From NCBI GenBank assembly GCA_019155205.2, contig JAHNZQ020000181.1, positions 3,552,945-3,567,154 on the forward strand: a stretch of 14,210 nt of DNA. The letters run 5' to 3'. Positions 1-9,526 of this stretch are shown here, one piece after another. Source of the DNA: Gracilaria vermiculophylla (taxonomy: Eukaryota > Rhodophyta > Florideophyceae > Gracilariales > Gracilariaceae). Positions within the stretch are counted from its first letter, which is position 1. Every line of letters begins with the position of its first letter. Made by a program: the position numbers and the translations under genes. The notes beneath the pieces are model-generated. The model did not search any database and was not told where the DNA came from. It saw nothing but the letters and a program-made list of their open reading frames with translations.

Positions 1-280
1 GAGTAATTTGGATACTAATTGTGTGCACGTGTGTATGTACTATTGCAGTACAATTGATCGAGCGTTTCCGATTTCCGGAATGACAAAATCATAAAAGGAT
101 CCAAGGTATATAAAGTAGTGGCGCTCCCATCGAGAAAAATAAAAATTATTTTCGGCATTCCCAGCAAAAAGCAAATGCTGGTTTAGAATTAAAGAATTTC
201 TTGGCCGGAGTGCCCACACTGATTTGTGTCCACGTGTAACTCTTGTATACGAGGTCTTCATTGCTTACGTGTACAACCTT
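1..280. other. No recognisable gene; flank of gag region
   Basis: This stretch lies downstream, in the minus-strand sense, of the Gypsy gag frame that ends at 281. A 73-codon minus-strand frame at 40-261 shows no motif that I can name. A protease or zinc-knuckle region of the same element would be expected around here, but I see no DSG/DTG triad and no complete CCHC motif. Another minus frame contains a lone CxxC, which is too little to call. Confidence 0.3.
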
Positions 281-1386
281 TCACCACTCAATCATTGCAT
301 CGCAGAAACCCTTTACTGACCGTCCAAGAGCGAATGATCTTGTGGTGAGATGCTGAGCCAAAAGGTACGAATGGCTAGCAATCCTATCGGACCTAGGTAA
401 GAAAGAAAAAAGCGCTGCGCTCCAATTTTTGATATCCGCGCAATTCGTCCACCCGCTGCGGAAGTGCCCTCTGCATTCCCGCGGGGCCTGCAGCGTTCGC
501 TGCAACCGTCCTGCTAAGCGGCTCGCGCTCCATGCACTTCGGCGGCCGCCCGCTCCTCGCGCGCATCGGTCACCTGCAAGTACGCAGGTGGGTGGTCCCG
601 AAACGTTTTCGCATCGGACATTCCTGTAGGATCTTGCAGAAGCGTACGAGGTATGGAACGAGGGTGTTCTCGTCCTAGACAGTGCTTTCTGAGATGAAGC
701 GTATGTGAAAGCAAGGATCTCAGACTCTCCATCGAGCATGAGCTTTTTAACCTCACCTGAGGTGCTGGAGTCTAACATCAGGATGGATGCACGACGGTTC
801 CTTCCGACCGTTGCTTTGTCTGGAAGTGGAGCGTGGTTGCGGCGAGCGGCACGAAGGGTATCCCTAGAAAACTTTGCGAAACGTGCTAGCTGCATGTATG
901 TAATCTTCGAGTGTGAAGTCAAGTGATTACGTACCCTGGCGGGGATCGAAGGAATGAATCCCTCGACGAACAACGACTTCGGCCGCTGTTCAGAGTACAC
1001 GTTCCCACATTGTAAGGCCTTCATGCACAGTTTCTGCAAGAACTCCGTTTTGGTCATGTCCGTGTTTTGCCGGCCTAAGTTGACCTCAGCGTCAGCGTCG
1101 GCTATCAGCTTATCCGTAGCGTACCTTTTAAGGAACGAATTTTACCACCTCGTGCTACGTCTTTAAGATCTTTGTGCCAGGGTCATCCACAATTGGTGCT
1201 TTCCTCCGTGATTCTTGGCTGCATCATCGAGTGCGCTTGACCTGTGTGGTAGAACTGAAAGTACCAGACGGCGGCACCGTCATGGACCCCATTGGTATTA
1301 AACGCCGAATAGAAGCGTGTTCGAAACTTCAACACCGAGAAGGGGTCTTCACCTGAGAAGGAATGCTTCTTCATCTGAATATCCAT
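281..1386 (-). pseudogene. Ty3/Gypsy-like gag (capsid part), element A, broken by frameshift and stops
   Basis: Gag is the capsid protein that packages retrotransposon RNA in cytoplasmic particles. The evidence here is pattern recognition of the retrotransposon gag family. The 1386-1183 minus frame contains FSGEDPFSVLKF and NTNGVHDGAAVWYF, the usual start of a gag capsid domain (target bundle, then 'dgaA'). The 1141-281 minus frame (about 286 codons, open) carries LQCGNVYSEQRPKSLFVEGF followed by IPSIPARVRNHL, which matches the gag 'Fi~Gl~p~i~~~v' block. The two parts are in different frames, and stop codons lie between them, for example TAA at 1144-1142. No complete CCHC zinc knuckle is visible in the C-terminal half. 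The LTR and leader at 2515-3081 lie upstream in the same orientation, so this is probably the gag of that element. Gag is likely; the assignment to Gypsy rather than another LTR superfamily is an inference. Confidence 0.72.
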
Positions 1387-2514
1387 GCGGTGCTAAATTT
1401 TTTATAGTATTTTTGTGACTGGCTCGTCCTAAAGGGTGGAGAGATCATTCCACCTGCAGGTGTCATAATCCAGCACTTTTTGTAAAGAGGTCGTTAAACG
1501 GGAAGACCTTCCTCACCCTTCTGCTTTTCTCCTTGGGAGGGATACTGTACTCCGAGCTGGAGCTGTTTACGGAATTATAGTCTGAGCTTCTCTCCAAATC
1601 GATTTCTTGCTTTCTGCTTTTCTCTCTCCGTTTCTTTCTGCTTCATTCTTGTAGCTTCTCTGGGTGCCTGACGATATCCCCGCTTTTGCTCTAAACCCGA
1701 GGAGTACCCTGTACTTCTATCCTTGGGTGAAATAGTTCGTGGCCGGTACCCTGTCCTCCTCAGTAGAGAGGCAGGTCCAGATGGGCCATGGCAATATTGC
1801 TGAGGTGCTCCCGTTTCCCAACGGCCGTATTCTTACCTCCTTTGGCGTAGGACTCGGCAATATCTTGTGGCTTTATGCCTGGGGTCACCTTAGGTGTCAT
1901 TAGAGGGAACCTCTCCTGTACGGAAACATTAATGTGAAAAACCGCTGCGGGGACAGCTGCGCGGCATGGGAACGAACCTTGGCACGAATAACATTTAAGA
2001 TCATCTCTGGGAAAAGGTCCGAGTCCAGCAAAGCATTTACGGCAAGTTGAGCACTCTCTGTGGCAATTTTCTCCATAAGGACGTGGCGAGCCGGCCCGAA
2101 ATGTGCATCAACACCTGCAGGAATCCTTTCCATAAGCTCATGAAAGAGCCAATCCACGAGGGGCGGGGCGATTACTGAAACGCTCCACAGACGAGCCAGG
2201 ATTCCTAAGGGGAATTTCAAGGTCCTCCAGTCTGACGGCTATCTTCTGGGGAACGCTGTGCGTGCTGCGCTTGCCAACGGAGTCGGTTTCTTGAAGGTCC
2301 TGTACGAGGATTTCGAGCGGGGGTTCCGAGAGGTCCACATAGAAGTAGGTTGGAGGTGATTTCCTCATACTTCCGAATCACCTTTAGGAAGCATTTCACT
2401 GTTGGGTTCCAATCGGTGGAAACAAGAAACACTGTTCTGTCGCTACTCTTGTGATTCCTATAGTAGACTGGCCTTCTAAGTCGGTAGACCAGTTTTGGTA
2501 TCCTCAGTTCTTCT
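1387..2514 (-). pseudogene. Probable N-terminal gag and spacer of element A, degraded
   Basis: This joins the capsid part of gag (below 1386) to the element leader (above 2515). On the minus strand there are short open frames at 2368-2138 and 2220-1900. They seem to continue each other after a frameshift, and the second contains MEKIATESAQLAVNALLDSD, an alpha-helical stretch of the kind seen in gag N-terminal regions. Around 1700-1480 the minus strand reads as a low-complexity charged and serine-rich segment (for example NSVNSSSSEYS). I recognise no catalytic motif. The assignment rests mainly on position and orientation, and the sequence could equally be a 5' untranslated spacer. Confidence 0.4.
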
Positions 2515-2889
2515 TTCGAGATGATAGCGCACAACATCCGTTTGCAGATTTTGGGGAGTCCAAACGCGCGAGCTCCTAAAGGTAATCCCCAGTAATCACG
2601 GGAACGAACCGAAGAAATCCTCAAAAGGGGGTTTGCAAGCACCAGGCCGAGAAGAGGGTTCACTAGGCCGACAATTCTCCTACAAACCCTGCTATGAGGC
2701 AACCTGGAGACTGGTGGCTTAGAAACCAAAACTAAAAGAATCGTAAATACCTGAAGGCGTTGGACAAGAGTCCCCATCTGGAAGAACTATAAGAAGACTC
2801 AAGGGTACTTGCTTTCCTTCCACTGGAAGTGGAGCTAAATCGGCAGATTAAGTACCGTGCCGGGACTTTACCTCAACAGGTCTCACTAC
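2515..2889 (-). repeat. LTR-retroelement leader, copy 1 (matches 8990-9342)
   Basis: By eye this is a diverged copy of 8990-9342, in the same order and orientation relative to the adjacent LTR. Shared blocks on the plus strand include AAGAAGACTCAAG near 2792 and 9243, CGGCAGATTAAGTA at 2841-2854 and 9294-9307, and CTCACTAC at the LTR edge. A 186-codon minus frame (2777-2217) crosses it, but the second copy does not keep that frame open, so I treat the block as non-coding leader or inner LTR. The inner boundary of the LTR is not settled, and part of this block may belong to the LTR. I could not find a primer-binding site starting with TGG. Confidence 0.65.
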
Positions 2890-3081
2890 TTCACACTAGT
2901 TTCTTTACGTACACTAATTAATTCAAGTAAATCTAAATCCTTCAACTCTTCATGAGTACTATAGCACATATGGGTCGAGTAGCGCACCACGTGGCTCAGT
3001 AAATAGAATATAAACACTCCTTAGAAATACCCCGGTGGAAAAATAACCATACAATATCACACAAGGACGTCCTGTACTACA
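2890..3081 (-). repeat. LTR copy 1, 5' LTR of element A (diverged)
   Basis: Read on the minus strand it begins TGTAGTACAG at 3081, the same ten bases that begin the LTRs at 9526 (minus) and 14052 (plus). It also keeps the CCACGTGG palindrome at 2987-2994 and the CTCACTAC block at its inner edge. It is more diverged from the other two copies than they are from each other. The leader and gag follow in the same orientation, so it is read as the 5' LTR of element A. Its outer edge abuts the RNase H remnant of element C. The inner end at 2890 is a best guess. Confidence 0.65.
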
Positions 3082-3111
3082 AGTAGCAGATACACCCGTT
3101 GGTGTACGGGC

Positions 3112-4135
3112 TCATGCATTTTGAATGCTCGGTGTGATACGGGCCAAGAAAATGCGGTCGCGTGATATTTTTTCATGGTTATGGATGATATCGGTGACAC
3201 CAGGTTCGGGAGCTACGGAAAGAACCTTGAATAACACCGCTTGGGTAGGAAGAGCAGCTTTTAAGTTCGGAAAAGCCAGTAACTCATCGTTCTCTATGTA
3301 GTCGAAACTTTCCGCTTGGCATTTATGTAAACTTTTATGAAGTGGAGCTGCTACTTTGCGGAACCTCTTGATAAACCGACGCTATGTATTTTATAAGCCG
3401 ATAATAGAACAGATATCCGTCTTACTTCTCGGAATCGTAACTCGTTATTCCACTCGGACTTTTATTTGGCAACGTCTGGGTAACTGGGACTCAAAAAGTG
3501 GCTGAAGTGTAGAATATACACTTTTGCATCTTCAGAGTCATTCGAGACTGTTGTAGTGCGATAAGTACAGTTCTCTTACAAGTGAAGAGGTCCATAATGG
3601 TGCAGTAGTAGATCAGAACATCTTGGATGTATACCAATGCGGTTTCCTATATCATTCTCGACAGGATGATGTCTAAAGCTTTCTGAAAAGTGATGAGTGC
3701 GTTGTGCATACCAAATGGCATCCTTTTAATCCTTTAGAGACCAGTGTGGCACGTGATCGTCGTTGTGTTTTCATTCTTCTCAGAGATGTTAGCTTGCCAG
3801 AAACCACAACTGTCGTCCAAGATGGTGAGCAAATTTGCAGCTCTTGGCGAGTCAGTGCACTCGGGCATTCGGGATCTTGGATATGAGTCCCTCATCGTCA
3901 CGAAATTAATCTTTTGACAGGCAACTCAAAAGGTCATTCTGGTATCTCTCTTCTTCTGGACCAGAAACACTTTGCAAGCCCATTCGGATTTAGCTGGTTA
4001 TTTTACACCTTCTTTGAGAAACCGATCATTTTCTTGGCGCTTTACATCTCTAGCTTTTGCCATCGTGCAATATAAAGCCTAATGGACCGTTTTGGCCCAC
4101 GGGCTGAGTTTAAACCGGTGCTTGGTAGATTTCAT
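3112..4135 (-). pseudogene. Ty3/Gypsy reverse transcriptase and start of RNase H, element C, inactivated
   Basis: The enzyme copies retrotransposon RNA into DNA. One minus frame, 4135 to 3491, carries the whole RT core in order: KHRFKLSPWAKTVH, then KSEWACKVFLVQKK, MRDSYP, LLTILDDSCGFWQANISEK, RMPFGMHNALITFQKALDII, LVYIQDVLIYY, and LKMQKCIFYTSATF. These match the Gypsy RT motifs (SEWASPV, LDxxxGYW, RMPFGLxNAPxTFQ, YxDD, KCxFF). It is dead: in-frame stops lie at 4081-4079, 4000-3998, 3928-3926, 3736-3734 and 3649-3647, and the catalytic YxDD reads YIQD at 3631-3620. After a frameshift, about 3381-3112 reads RRFIKRFRKVAAPLHKSLHK and then DELLAFPNLKAAL, the connection and start of RNase H. The rest of RNase H and the integrase are missing, because the LTR of element A begins at 3081. 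Confidence 0.93.
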
Positions 4136-4155
4136 CTAGTTCAATGTTTTCATTC

Positions 4156-4967
4156 TCCTACCGATCAGTATTCGTATCCTGGTATGCAGAATTGATATCA
4201 CCTGCCACCTCTTCAGGATTGCCATTATCGTCCATCATTCTTGGTAAAAGGGCAAATACTGCGCCTGGGGCATAGAGCCCCCAGTTAGTAATATTCCATC
4301 TGAGACGTTTTAACACGTAGTCACTGAAGTTTGTAAATATCTCCTTGGCTGATACATTTCGGGTGTTATCCACGATTCCAGTGGCTAATAAGGTGAGAAG
4401 ACATTACAACAGGCCGAACTCGTTCTGAGGTCACAAAACGTTGGGTCTGTAACAGCTACCTTTAAAAACCATTTGGTATGATGGTTGAGGCACCACATAG
4501 TGGGCGAGGCGTACTATTCTTGACGTTCTCCCTGCAAAAGTTGCTGGTTTATTTTCTTTTGGTTGTTTGTGCCAAAGAGCTTGGCATATAGTGAAGAAAT
4601 GGAGATACGGGTTCCTTTTGTGGAGAACAACCGTCCTGGTGCGGGGTCAAATTGCTTTGAAGTGGCGGTCAATGAACGAAAAACCCATGATAATGTCTAT
4701 AGCTAGTTTCTCAATGAAAAAGAACTGCGTTTGTGTGGCCAGCTTCTCCATGAATATGTGAGGGCGGATGGAGCCCATGGTCGAAAATGGCTGTCGGTTG
4801 GCATCTAACAAAGAGTTTGGCCGGTTTCCTTTCTGAAGCCCTTGAAGCCTTGCAGTTGCTAGCGCCTTTTTGGCGATTAGATTCAGTTTGGCATCTCTGT
4901 ACAGGACGTCTATACAAGGGATTACATGTGTAGTTGAGAACCCAAGCGTGATAAAACGATATGGGTG
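4156..4967 (-). pseudogene. Ty3/Gypsy aspartic protease and protease-RT linker, element C
   Basis: The retroelement protease cuts the polyprotein. One minus frame runs from the TGA at 4970 down to a TAG at 4158, with internal stops at 4649-4647 (TGA) and two more within about 4430-4400. It contains IDVLYRDAKLNLIAKKAL, aligned with the protease active-site region, but the D-S/T-G-A triad is lost and reads RDAK. Then come FIEKLAIDIIMGFSFIDRHF (the 'iiLG~dFidrh' flap and floor region) and TGIVDNTRNVSAKEIF with FSDYVLKRL, typical of the linker before RT. The RT frame follows directly (from 4135) but in another frame, so a frameshift separates them. Family and order fit a Gypsy pol. Confidence is lower than for RT, because protease motifs are short. 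Confidence 0.75.
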
Positions 4968-5390
4968 TCATTTTGCATGAAACAAATCGGATATTCTTGG
5001 TTAGTGACTATTGCCTTGTTCATGTTTGGTTGGTTTCCACCCATTCTAGGCTTCTGGGGATCTGTGGTTCCCCCATTCTACATTCGGTCCGGGGCGGCGT
5101 AATGTCGGACATTTATTTGCTTTCCTCCTGTTGGTCATTTTCGTAGCTCGGCGTGCCAGAGTCCAGGAGGCTGACCAGTTTGATGTTCTGTATCTGAATG
5201 CAGCAGCGATCTTTGTTGGTTGGTTCTTATCCCAGCTGGTTACGGCCTTTGCCCAGTTGATGTCCGTAGCATGTTCTGCTGGTTTGGTTATCCGACCTGC
5301 AGGAGAGCTGGCGCGTTGATGCGGGGTCATACTGGCACACGCTATAGCCAAATGGTCTGGTGATAGACAGGAATAAGAACAGAAAACTAC
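4968..5390 (-). pseudogene. Probable gag C-terminal end of element C
   Basis: This is the same minus frame as the protease, open from about 5390 to a TAG just below 5049, with two further stops (TAA, then TGA at 4970) before the protease domain. The residues are polar and basic (for example WAKAVTSWDKNQPTK, then TNRRKANKCPTLRRPGP), as expected for the nucleocapsid end of gag, but no full CCHC knuckle is visible. The frame closes at about 5393 and nothing gag-like continues upstream on the minus strand, so element C also appears cut off here. Position directly upstream of the protease is the main support. Confidence 0.5.
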
Positions 5391-5419
5391 CGGTCAAATA
5401 GATTAGGCATATAGTCCAA

Positions 5420-6980
5420 TTGGAATCCGGAGAATACGTTTACGTGGACATGCCTCCAAAGAATGCCAGACGAGTATCGGATATAGATCGGAAGGACAAA
5501 TCGAAAGACGAACTAACACAGTCAACGTTGCTGCGGAAGTCGACTGACACGTTTCAAGCGCTAATGAATGAAGAATCAGCACTAATCTCCAAAGATCGAA
5601 GGCTCGCCATTACCATTTCGGTTGACCAGGTGTCGAACGCTCGTGCCACATCTCAGAGCCCGTCGGCACAAACTGATCATATGGAAAACACCACATCACA
5701 ACCAGACCTAAAACAATAGAACACCAGTTCCCAACCAGAGCTGTAAACCGTCCCGGGGGTTGTGGAAACTACCATGGGCCATGAATATACCACAAATAAG
5801 ATCTGCTACTGCATATGACTGTACGGATCTGATTCTACGCGGGATACTTCAAAATCCTCCAGCATATCTCACACAACAAGCTCTTTAGATATTAGTGCCG
5901 TCGTAACCAATACCAACCAGACATAGCATTTGGTGTCACTGTGTAACAGCCACGCTGAGAGGGGGAGGGGATATTGTTCCCGAGCGAGACAGCAAAGACA
6001 CTGAAAAGAATGAAAACTACAGAAGACAGAAGAAAGGTACAGAATTCTAAAATAAAACATGAAGCATGGAATAAACAAGAAATATAAAGAAAACAATGAA
6101 GCTTTACCGATAAAAACGCAGAAGACCGAATAGACTTCTTATTTACGAATGAACTAGCCTTGGAGAGAGTACAGTTATATAGCCACAGAGACATAAAACC
6201 ATCGCCGGGTACCTCACTCATGCCATAAAGATGAAACGACAGCTTAGTGGAGGGTGTAAGTCAAGCATGCGTGATGCCACACGGCTATGCAAAACATACA
6301 TGCCTGCTTGATCGTCAACGGGACGAAACAGTATCAGCACTCTGGTATGACGCTCTGGAGTGGCGCCAGGTGGATTAGTTGCATACCCTAACGAGACATT
6401 GACAGGAGAAGAAGCACAGAACGGAGTCATAGTATCCGAAGGGCACGGGTTTTAAGCGGCATTTAAATCTCTTGGTTAGTATTTCCCTTTCTAGCGCTTT
6501 AAAACGTACATGTGCTTGGTGACCACGTGGTGAAACTTGCGCTGTAAGAAGTGCCGGGCATCACGAATGGCCGCGTTAGGACCTCATACGGGCCACTTGG
6601 GGAAGGTCACCATTTAGTGCGTCAATCGCGGAAATCCCATCAATTGGACCAGGTCGCTCAAGATACTGGAGACAAACCTGATGAAGACAGTGTAGGGCTT
6701 TGTCGATATGGAACTGGCTTTGTACCACTCGCAAGACAGAAGACGGTTCAGCACTTTTTTTCCAACTGAAAGCGCAGTGTAACGACTCAAAGAGGTCACT
6801 GGAAGACCATGGGTCTGGGATAAAGCCATACTGGTGGGAAGAACCAAAACGCTTTGGGGCAGCATGCTTGTAAGTGGCGTCAGATCTACGGGAACCGAAG
6901 CCGGTACCGCCGTTAGAACACTTGGTTAATGGTTGAGAACGTGAACGATGAGGACCAGCCGAGGAGGAGTCGGCGGGTCG
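5420..6980 (+). pseudogene. Unidentified degraded gag-like coding remnant, plus strand
   Basis: I do not recognise this with certainty. A 99-codon plus frame (5420-5719) starts near MPPKNARRVSDIDRKDKSKD and is rich in S, T, Q and charged residues. The same frame goes on after TAG, TAA, TGA and TAG stops with similar composition (about 5720-5930). Another plus frame then gives the lysine- and glutamate-rich ERDSKDTEKNENYRRQKK near 5980. About 6670-6950 reads FQLKAQCNDSKRSLEDHG and IKPYWWEEPKRFGAACL. This low-complexity N-terminus, charged coiled-coil-like middle and aromatic later part resemble a retrotransposon gag in pieces, on the opposite strand to elements A and C. It could also be a decayed host gene. 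The minus frame at 7004-6576 (142 codons) has no motif that I know. Confidence 0.35.
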
Positions 6981-7900
6981 ACCAGGGTTTATATAGAGAA
7001 TCACACCTTCGAAAACGAGGCCACAATAAATGATTTCTACGGTACCCCTTTAGATGCACTAGCTATGAAACATCTTATTGCCAGCTATGCAAAGTCGAAG
7101 CGAATGTCCTTCATTGGACGGTTTTCCTTCGCAAGATGCTTCTAGAACATTCCGTCGTGGACACAATTTGGATGCTTACATTGACGATAAGAGTGCCAAT
7201 AGGTTTCTGTAATGCTTATGACTTCAAACATAGCATGATGACATGGATTGTCAAACGTGGTTGTAAAGCCTGTCTAGGGCAAACAAGACATCGAATGAAA
7301 CTGCAATTTCCTAAGGAATGCATCTAGGCTACGTAGACCATATAAAATCAAGCCTATTACTCATGATGCATATAATAAAAGCATTAAACAATGTAAATCC
7401 TAACAACCGCCAAGCACTCGTCCACGTTCGGAGATAGAGATAAGATTTGGACTTCGACTACAGAGGCGACATCATCGTCATTTTCAACCAAATGACCCCT
7501 ATCCTAATGATCCATTTCTGGAGCAACCGAATGGGTACTATGGTTCCACACTGCCCACTACTGGGTAGCTTTTCACTCGTAGAAAAGCGCCACGTCCAGT
7601 ACAGCCTCGAGCTCTGCGGACTTATACGGAGTATCCGTATCCATGTTGAATACGCCGATTTTCTTATGGATCCCAGCGACTAAATGAGTAGGCAGGCGGA
7701 AAACGTGACCTACAGGAGATAAACGGCTAGCCGGGAAGAGTTCCTTCGGAAACGTGGCAGGCCAGGTCATCCCCTCTCATGCAACGTGTAGAATCTGTAA
7801 GGTAGCCATGGCGGCAAATATCGCCATGGTGACCTACCACATAGTGGCTATAAATGGACTCTTTCGGCAGATAGAGCTGTCAAAATACGCCAAAACGGGA
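6981..7900. other. Unassigned interspersed DNA with short open frames
   Basis: Only short frames are present (plus 6948-7145, 7136-7327 and 7447-7683; minus 7770-7573). None shows a catalytic motif I can place. Plus-strand reading near 7440-7560 gives a P/N/Q-rich segment (PNDPYPNDPFLEQPNG), the sort of linker found in element polyproteins, but that is weak. The DNA is probably further decayed element sequence. Confidence 0.3.
7801..7838. other. Imperfect inverted repeat, potential hairpin
   Basis: GGTAGCCATGGCG (7801-7813) is followed by the 8-base spacer GCAAATAT and then CGCCATGG-TGAC-CTACC (7822-7838). The inner 8 bp arms (CCATGGCG/CGCCATGG) are perfect, and the outer GGTAG/CTACC arms pair around a 4-base bulge. 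No T-run follows and no gene ends here, so there is no case for a terminator. Confidence 0.6.
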
Positions 7901-8989
7901 GAGGTTTTGATGTAAATTTACTGGAACACTTCATAACGGGTACACCGATCCGAACGAAGGACATATATTGTCCGATGAATGTCTCCTTCCTTGGAGAAAA
8001 ATGCGGAAGTGTTGTACGTATCCATAGTTTGCGAGATTTTCCGACGGTTTCCCAGCTGGGCCTCGTCGCCGATACCTCTGGCACAGTCTCGATCCATAAT
8101 CTTATTGGTGAGCAACGGACGGTCAAAACAGACCATATGGGGCATACCTTGGTAGATCCTGATGAATGGATTTAGGTGGTGAAACATCAGAACCAGTCGG
8201 CAGAAGTAGTTTCTTTCGCGAGGACCCCAGAAGTACGCAAATTCAGAGGAAACCGTTCGTAAAATCACCATAGCAAAAGTAGAGGGGCAGGGTTTTCAGC
8301 AGGCGGTGTTTCCAGACGGCTAGTTTCTGTGCCACGAGGCGAATCAGACAGGAAATGAATAATCGTTTGGACTGCTGACACGGAACCGACTCGTCCATTG
8401 GCATGCACTCACTCACTAAGTCGTGATGGTAGGAATGAATTCCGGGCGGTCAGCACGATGCGAGATTCATGAGGGATTGAAGGCGAGGGGGTGCTGTCCT
8501 ACGTAACCACTTTTTTAACTATCTCATAGCCAGGTACCAGCACGGACGAGTCCCGATGGTGCGACATTATTTCCAAATGGTCGCGAAAAAAATGGAAGTA
8601 CACGGACCGCGAAGTAGGGTGACAAAAATGTATAAGAGCTTGTGTTTTCCAGATATGATGACGTAGACCACCGACAGGCCCGAGAAACGAGCGGCTGACT
8701 GATCGAAGCGCGATGGAAACGGTGAAAAGACCGACTAAATTCCTTAGGGCAGCGTAATCCATCGGTATGCCAGCCGCGTGGGGCAAGTACCACTATGGAG
8801 GCTCATATAGCGTGAAGAAAATCGACGATTAAAACCAATGAGAAATAAGAAGATATTGAAGCGGTCGAGGAGAATTTCCACCTCAACAAGATTGAAGAAA
8901 CCGCCCAGTTGGATGTGCACGAATGCCGATGTCAACCAGGGTAGGCCGCGAGAAGTGCAGTGACCAAGGGGATTGTGATACTGTCAGCC
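7901..8989 (-). other. Unassigned open frames, minus strand, possible interior of the second LTR element
   Basis: The minus strand has frames of 117 codons (8271-7918), 95 codons (8786-8499) and 89 codons (8793-8524), the last two overlapping in different frames. The 7920-7790 stretch, read across a stop, gives SPVLAYFDSS, reminiscent of the 'PVLAypD' start of Gypsy RNase H, but no other RNase H motif follows. These frames lie downstream of the LTR and leader at 8990-9526 in its orientation, so they may be the decayed interior of that element. I found no similarity by eye to the gag at 281-1386. No function is claimed. Confidence 0.25.
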
Positions 8990-9342
8990 CTCCTCTCGAG
9001 GTAGTAAAGCACAACGTCCGTTAGGAGTTTTTGTTGACTCCAAAGGCGCGTGTTCCTAAAGGTGGCCTCCGGTATCCGCTGTTGCGAGCCGGGGGAGTTC
9101 TGAAAGGAGATCTGCAAACACCAAGCAGAGGGGGAGGTTCACTGGGCGGACAATGCTCCTACAGGCGCTGCTATGATGCGACCTGGGGATCGGCGGCTTA
9201 GAAAACTGCGTAGATCGACGAGAGACTCCAACCGGAAAAGTAGAAGAAGACTCAAGAGTGCTTGTCTTTGCTTCCCCAGAGGTGGAGCTCAACCGGCAGA
9301 TTAAGTATAAAGCCGGGAGCCCGCCTCGGCAGATCTCACTAC
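8990..9342 (-). repeat. LTR-retroelement leader, copy 2 (matches 2515-2889)
   Basis: This is collinear with 2515-2889 across most of its length. Paired landmarks on the plus strand are GCACAACGTCCGTT (9010) with GCACAACATCCGTT (2529), GGCGGCTTAGAAA (9192) with GGTGGCTTAGAAA (2713), and CGGCAGATTAAGTA (9294-9307) with the same bases at 2841-2854. Similarity fades below about 8990. Only small frames occur (for example minus 9292-9056), and they are not kept in the other copy, so it is read as non-coding. It could include the inner part of the LTR. Confidence 0.7.
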
Positions 9343-9526
9343 TGTGCTAATTACCTGCATAAATTATCCAAAATAAATAATAATTCTACTGTACCTCAAG
9401 GATACTGTAGCGCACGCGGGCGAGATTATGCACCACGTGGCCCAGCTAATAAATTACGAACCCTCCTTAAGAATATTATGCCTTAAGTCCAAACCACCCT
9501 ATTTCCGTAGAAGCCACTGTACTACA
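9343..9526 (-). repeat. LTR copy 2
   Basis: On the minus strand it starts TGTAGTACAGTGGCTTCTAC at 9526. Over about 158 aligned bases it differs from the LTR beginning at 14052 by roughly a dozen changes, counted by eye (about 92% identity). It keeps CCACGTGG at 9433-9440. Similarity to the transposase-LTR region stops at 9526, where the transposase sequence upstream of 14052 has no counterpart. In its first 51 bases it encodes a 16-codon frame ending in a stop (CSTVASTEIGWFGLKA) that mirrors the end of the transposase ORF. The inner end (TGTGCTAA on the plus strand at 9343) is a best guess. Confidence 0.8.

Noticed and set aside
281..1057. 258-codon minus ORF as an independent host gene or effector
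   Set aside because: Its start matches the capsid part of retrotransposon gag, it continues from an upstream gag piece, and there is no signal peptide or RXLR/LxLFLAK-type motif.
2217..2777. 186-codon minus-strand ORF as a gene
   Set aside because: It spans the conserved leader block, but the second copy at 8990-9342 does not keep this frame open, and there is no protein motif.
6576..7004. 142-codon minus-strand ORF as a gene
   Set aside because: It has no motif and overlaps a plus-strand reading with better coding character; it was not listed separately.
7790..7920. Gypsy RNase H start on the minus strand (SPVLAYFDSS)
   Set aside because: Only one short motif agrees, it spans a stop, and no neighbouring RT or other RNase H motif could be found; it is kept only as a hint.
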